From Chitinophagaceae bacterium (GTDB taxonomy: Bacteria; Bacteroidota; Bacteroidia; Chitinophagales; Chitinophagaceae): a DNA stretch of 64,000 bases. The first letter of the stretch is position 1. The number at the start of each line of letters is the position of its first letter. Of the stretch, positions 63,584 through 64,000 are shown in pieces. Position numbers and translations under genes: made by a program. Location of the stretch: assembly GCA_003168265.1 (NCBI GenBank), contig PMSV01000006.1, positions 62,001 to 126,000 on the forward strand, given 5' to 3'. The notes below the pieces were generated by a model, which worked only from the letters and a program-made list of their open reading frames with translations, was not told the DNA's origin and ran no database searches.

Positions 63584-64000
63584 GTGAAAAATAACTTCCG
63601 GATCCTGCTATCCCTGATGTTAATCTATTGCATTAATTCCTGCCACGGCCGGTTATCCGATCAGCAGAATAATTCAGACAGTCCCTCTTTCCTTTCTTCC
63701 CATCCGCCAATACCGGAAGAAAGAGCTGTCGTACACAAAGAACCTGTAGCCGAATACAAGATCAAATCGGATAATCCCCTTAATGATTGGTATTTCTCAG
63801 TCTCACTTTTTGAGACCAATAAGACCTTTAATTACCTGATGAAAATTCAATTCGAGGAAGTAAGGGGAGAGGATACGCTTAAACTCCCTGATCTTGGATT
63901 GGAACCTAAACCGGTTATTCAGAAGGGAAAGGAAAAATATTCCTGTGTGGTTGGATTCATGGACCAGAATAATCAATTCAGGGAATACAAGCTCATCTAT
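63584..64000 (+). CDS. Hypothetical lipoprotein, cut by window end
   Basis: The open frame of 139 codons starts at GTG 63584 and runs past the window end. It begins with MKNNFRILLSLMLIYCINSC, a lipoprotein signal with Cys20, then a Ser/Pro-rich tether and a beta-rich domain (NDWYFSVSLFETNKTFNYLM). No family recognised. It lies 19 bp after the nuclease fusion stop and may share its transcript. Confidence 0.65.
   Translation, partial: MKNNFRILLSLMLIYCINSCHGRLSDQQNNSDSPSFLSSHPPIPEERAVVHKEPVAEYKIKSDNPLNDWYFSVSLFETNKTFNYLMKIQFEEVRGEDTLKLPDLGLEPKPVIQKGKEKYSCVVGFMDQNNQFREYKLIY

Noticed and set aside
1-64000. CRISPR arrays, complete insertion sequences, rRNA, tmRNA
   Set aside because: No short regular repeat-spacer array, no complete transposase gene with inverted ends, and no rRNA-like or tmRNA-like segment was seen on reading.

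Overview
The window reads as a chromosomal segment of a Bacteroidota bacterium, most likely from the Chitinophagaceae or a close relative. This is inferred from four things. Two secreted proteins end in type IX secretion (T9SS) sorting domains. Promoter-like sites follow TTG-N19..22-TAnnTTTG. Ribosome-binding sites are weak or absent and several starts are TTG. The family set is typical of the phylum: BT_3928-type DoxX protein, DUF1599 beside folP, a five-helix SdhC with SdhA, and the DUF721/DciA gene after recF. No plasmid or phage backbone is visible. Most of the window is ordinary core genome with small lineage-specific lipoproteins.

Layout. 0-9 kb: a DinB protein and WYL-type regulator, a C45-like hydrolase lipoprotein, a DUF1080 protein, a two-component pair (TPR histidine kinase plus LuxR-type regulator), an EVE protein and a fasciclin protein. 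9-19 kb: housekeeping genes (LutA-like protein, ribH, TPR protein, pdhA, M28 peptidase, recF, dciA, BT_3928, DUF1599, folP, a methyltransferase). 19-22 kb: an NRAMP-UspA fusion with its DtxR/MntR-type regulator, preceded by a nested palindromic operator. 23-37 kb: a GT35-like protein without the pyridoxal-phosphate lysine, an FKBP isomerase, sdhC-sdhA (sdhB lies 28.5 kb away at 58 kb), a glycine-rich T9SS protein, a membrane-anchored MutS-like ATPase and a DPE2-like 4-alpha-glucanotransferase. 37-39.5 kb: a repeat lipoprotein and a dipeptide epimerase.

39.5-45 kb is the accessory region. A tRNA-Pro(CGG) gene is followed by two further copies of its 3' end, at 39.80 and 43.88 kb. Each copy has its own different hairpin terminator. 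Between and beside them lie a 162-bp element in two copies, a TPR gene broken by an in-frame TAG, a truncated DUF4160 gene fused up against DUF2442, a MntA/HepT toxin-antitoxin pair whose HepT has a TGA at a conserved Trp position, two paralogous RibD/DHFR-like genes, and the frameshifted N-terminus of a tyrosine integrase. I read this as a decaying series of integrations at tRNA-Pro.

45-64 kb: an AraC regulator with a divergent methyltransferase, a three-domain ligase LigD (no Ku in the window), a fatty acid desaturase, a GNAT protein, a GT-C membrane protein, a SRPBCC protein divergent from a GlxA-type regulator, a steroid-reductase-like membrane protein, a second T9SS protein, a single-domain response regulator, sdhB, valS, a DnaQ-GIY-YIG fusion, and a lipoprotein gene cut by the window end.
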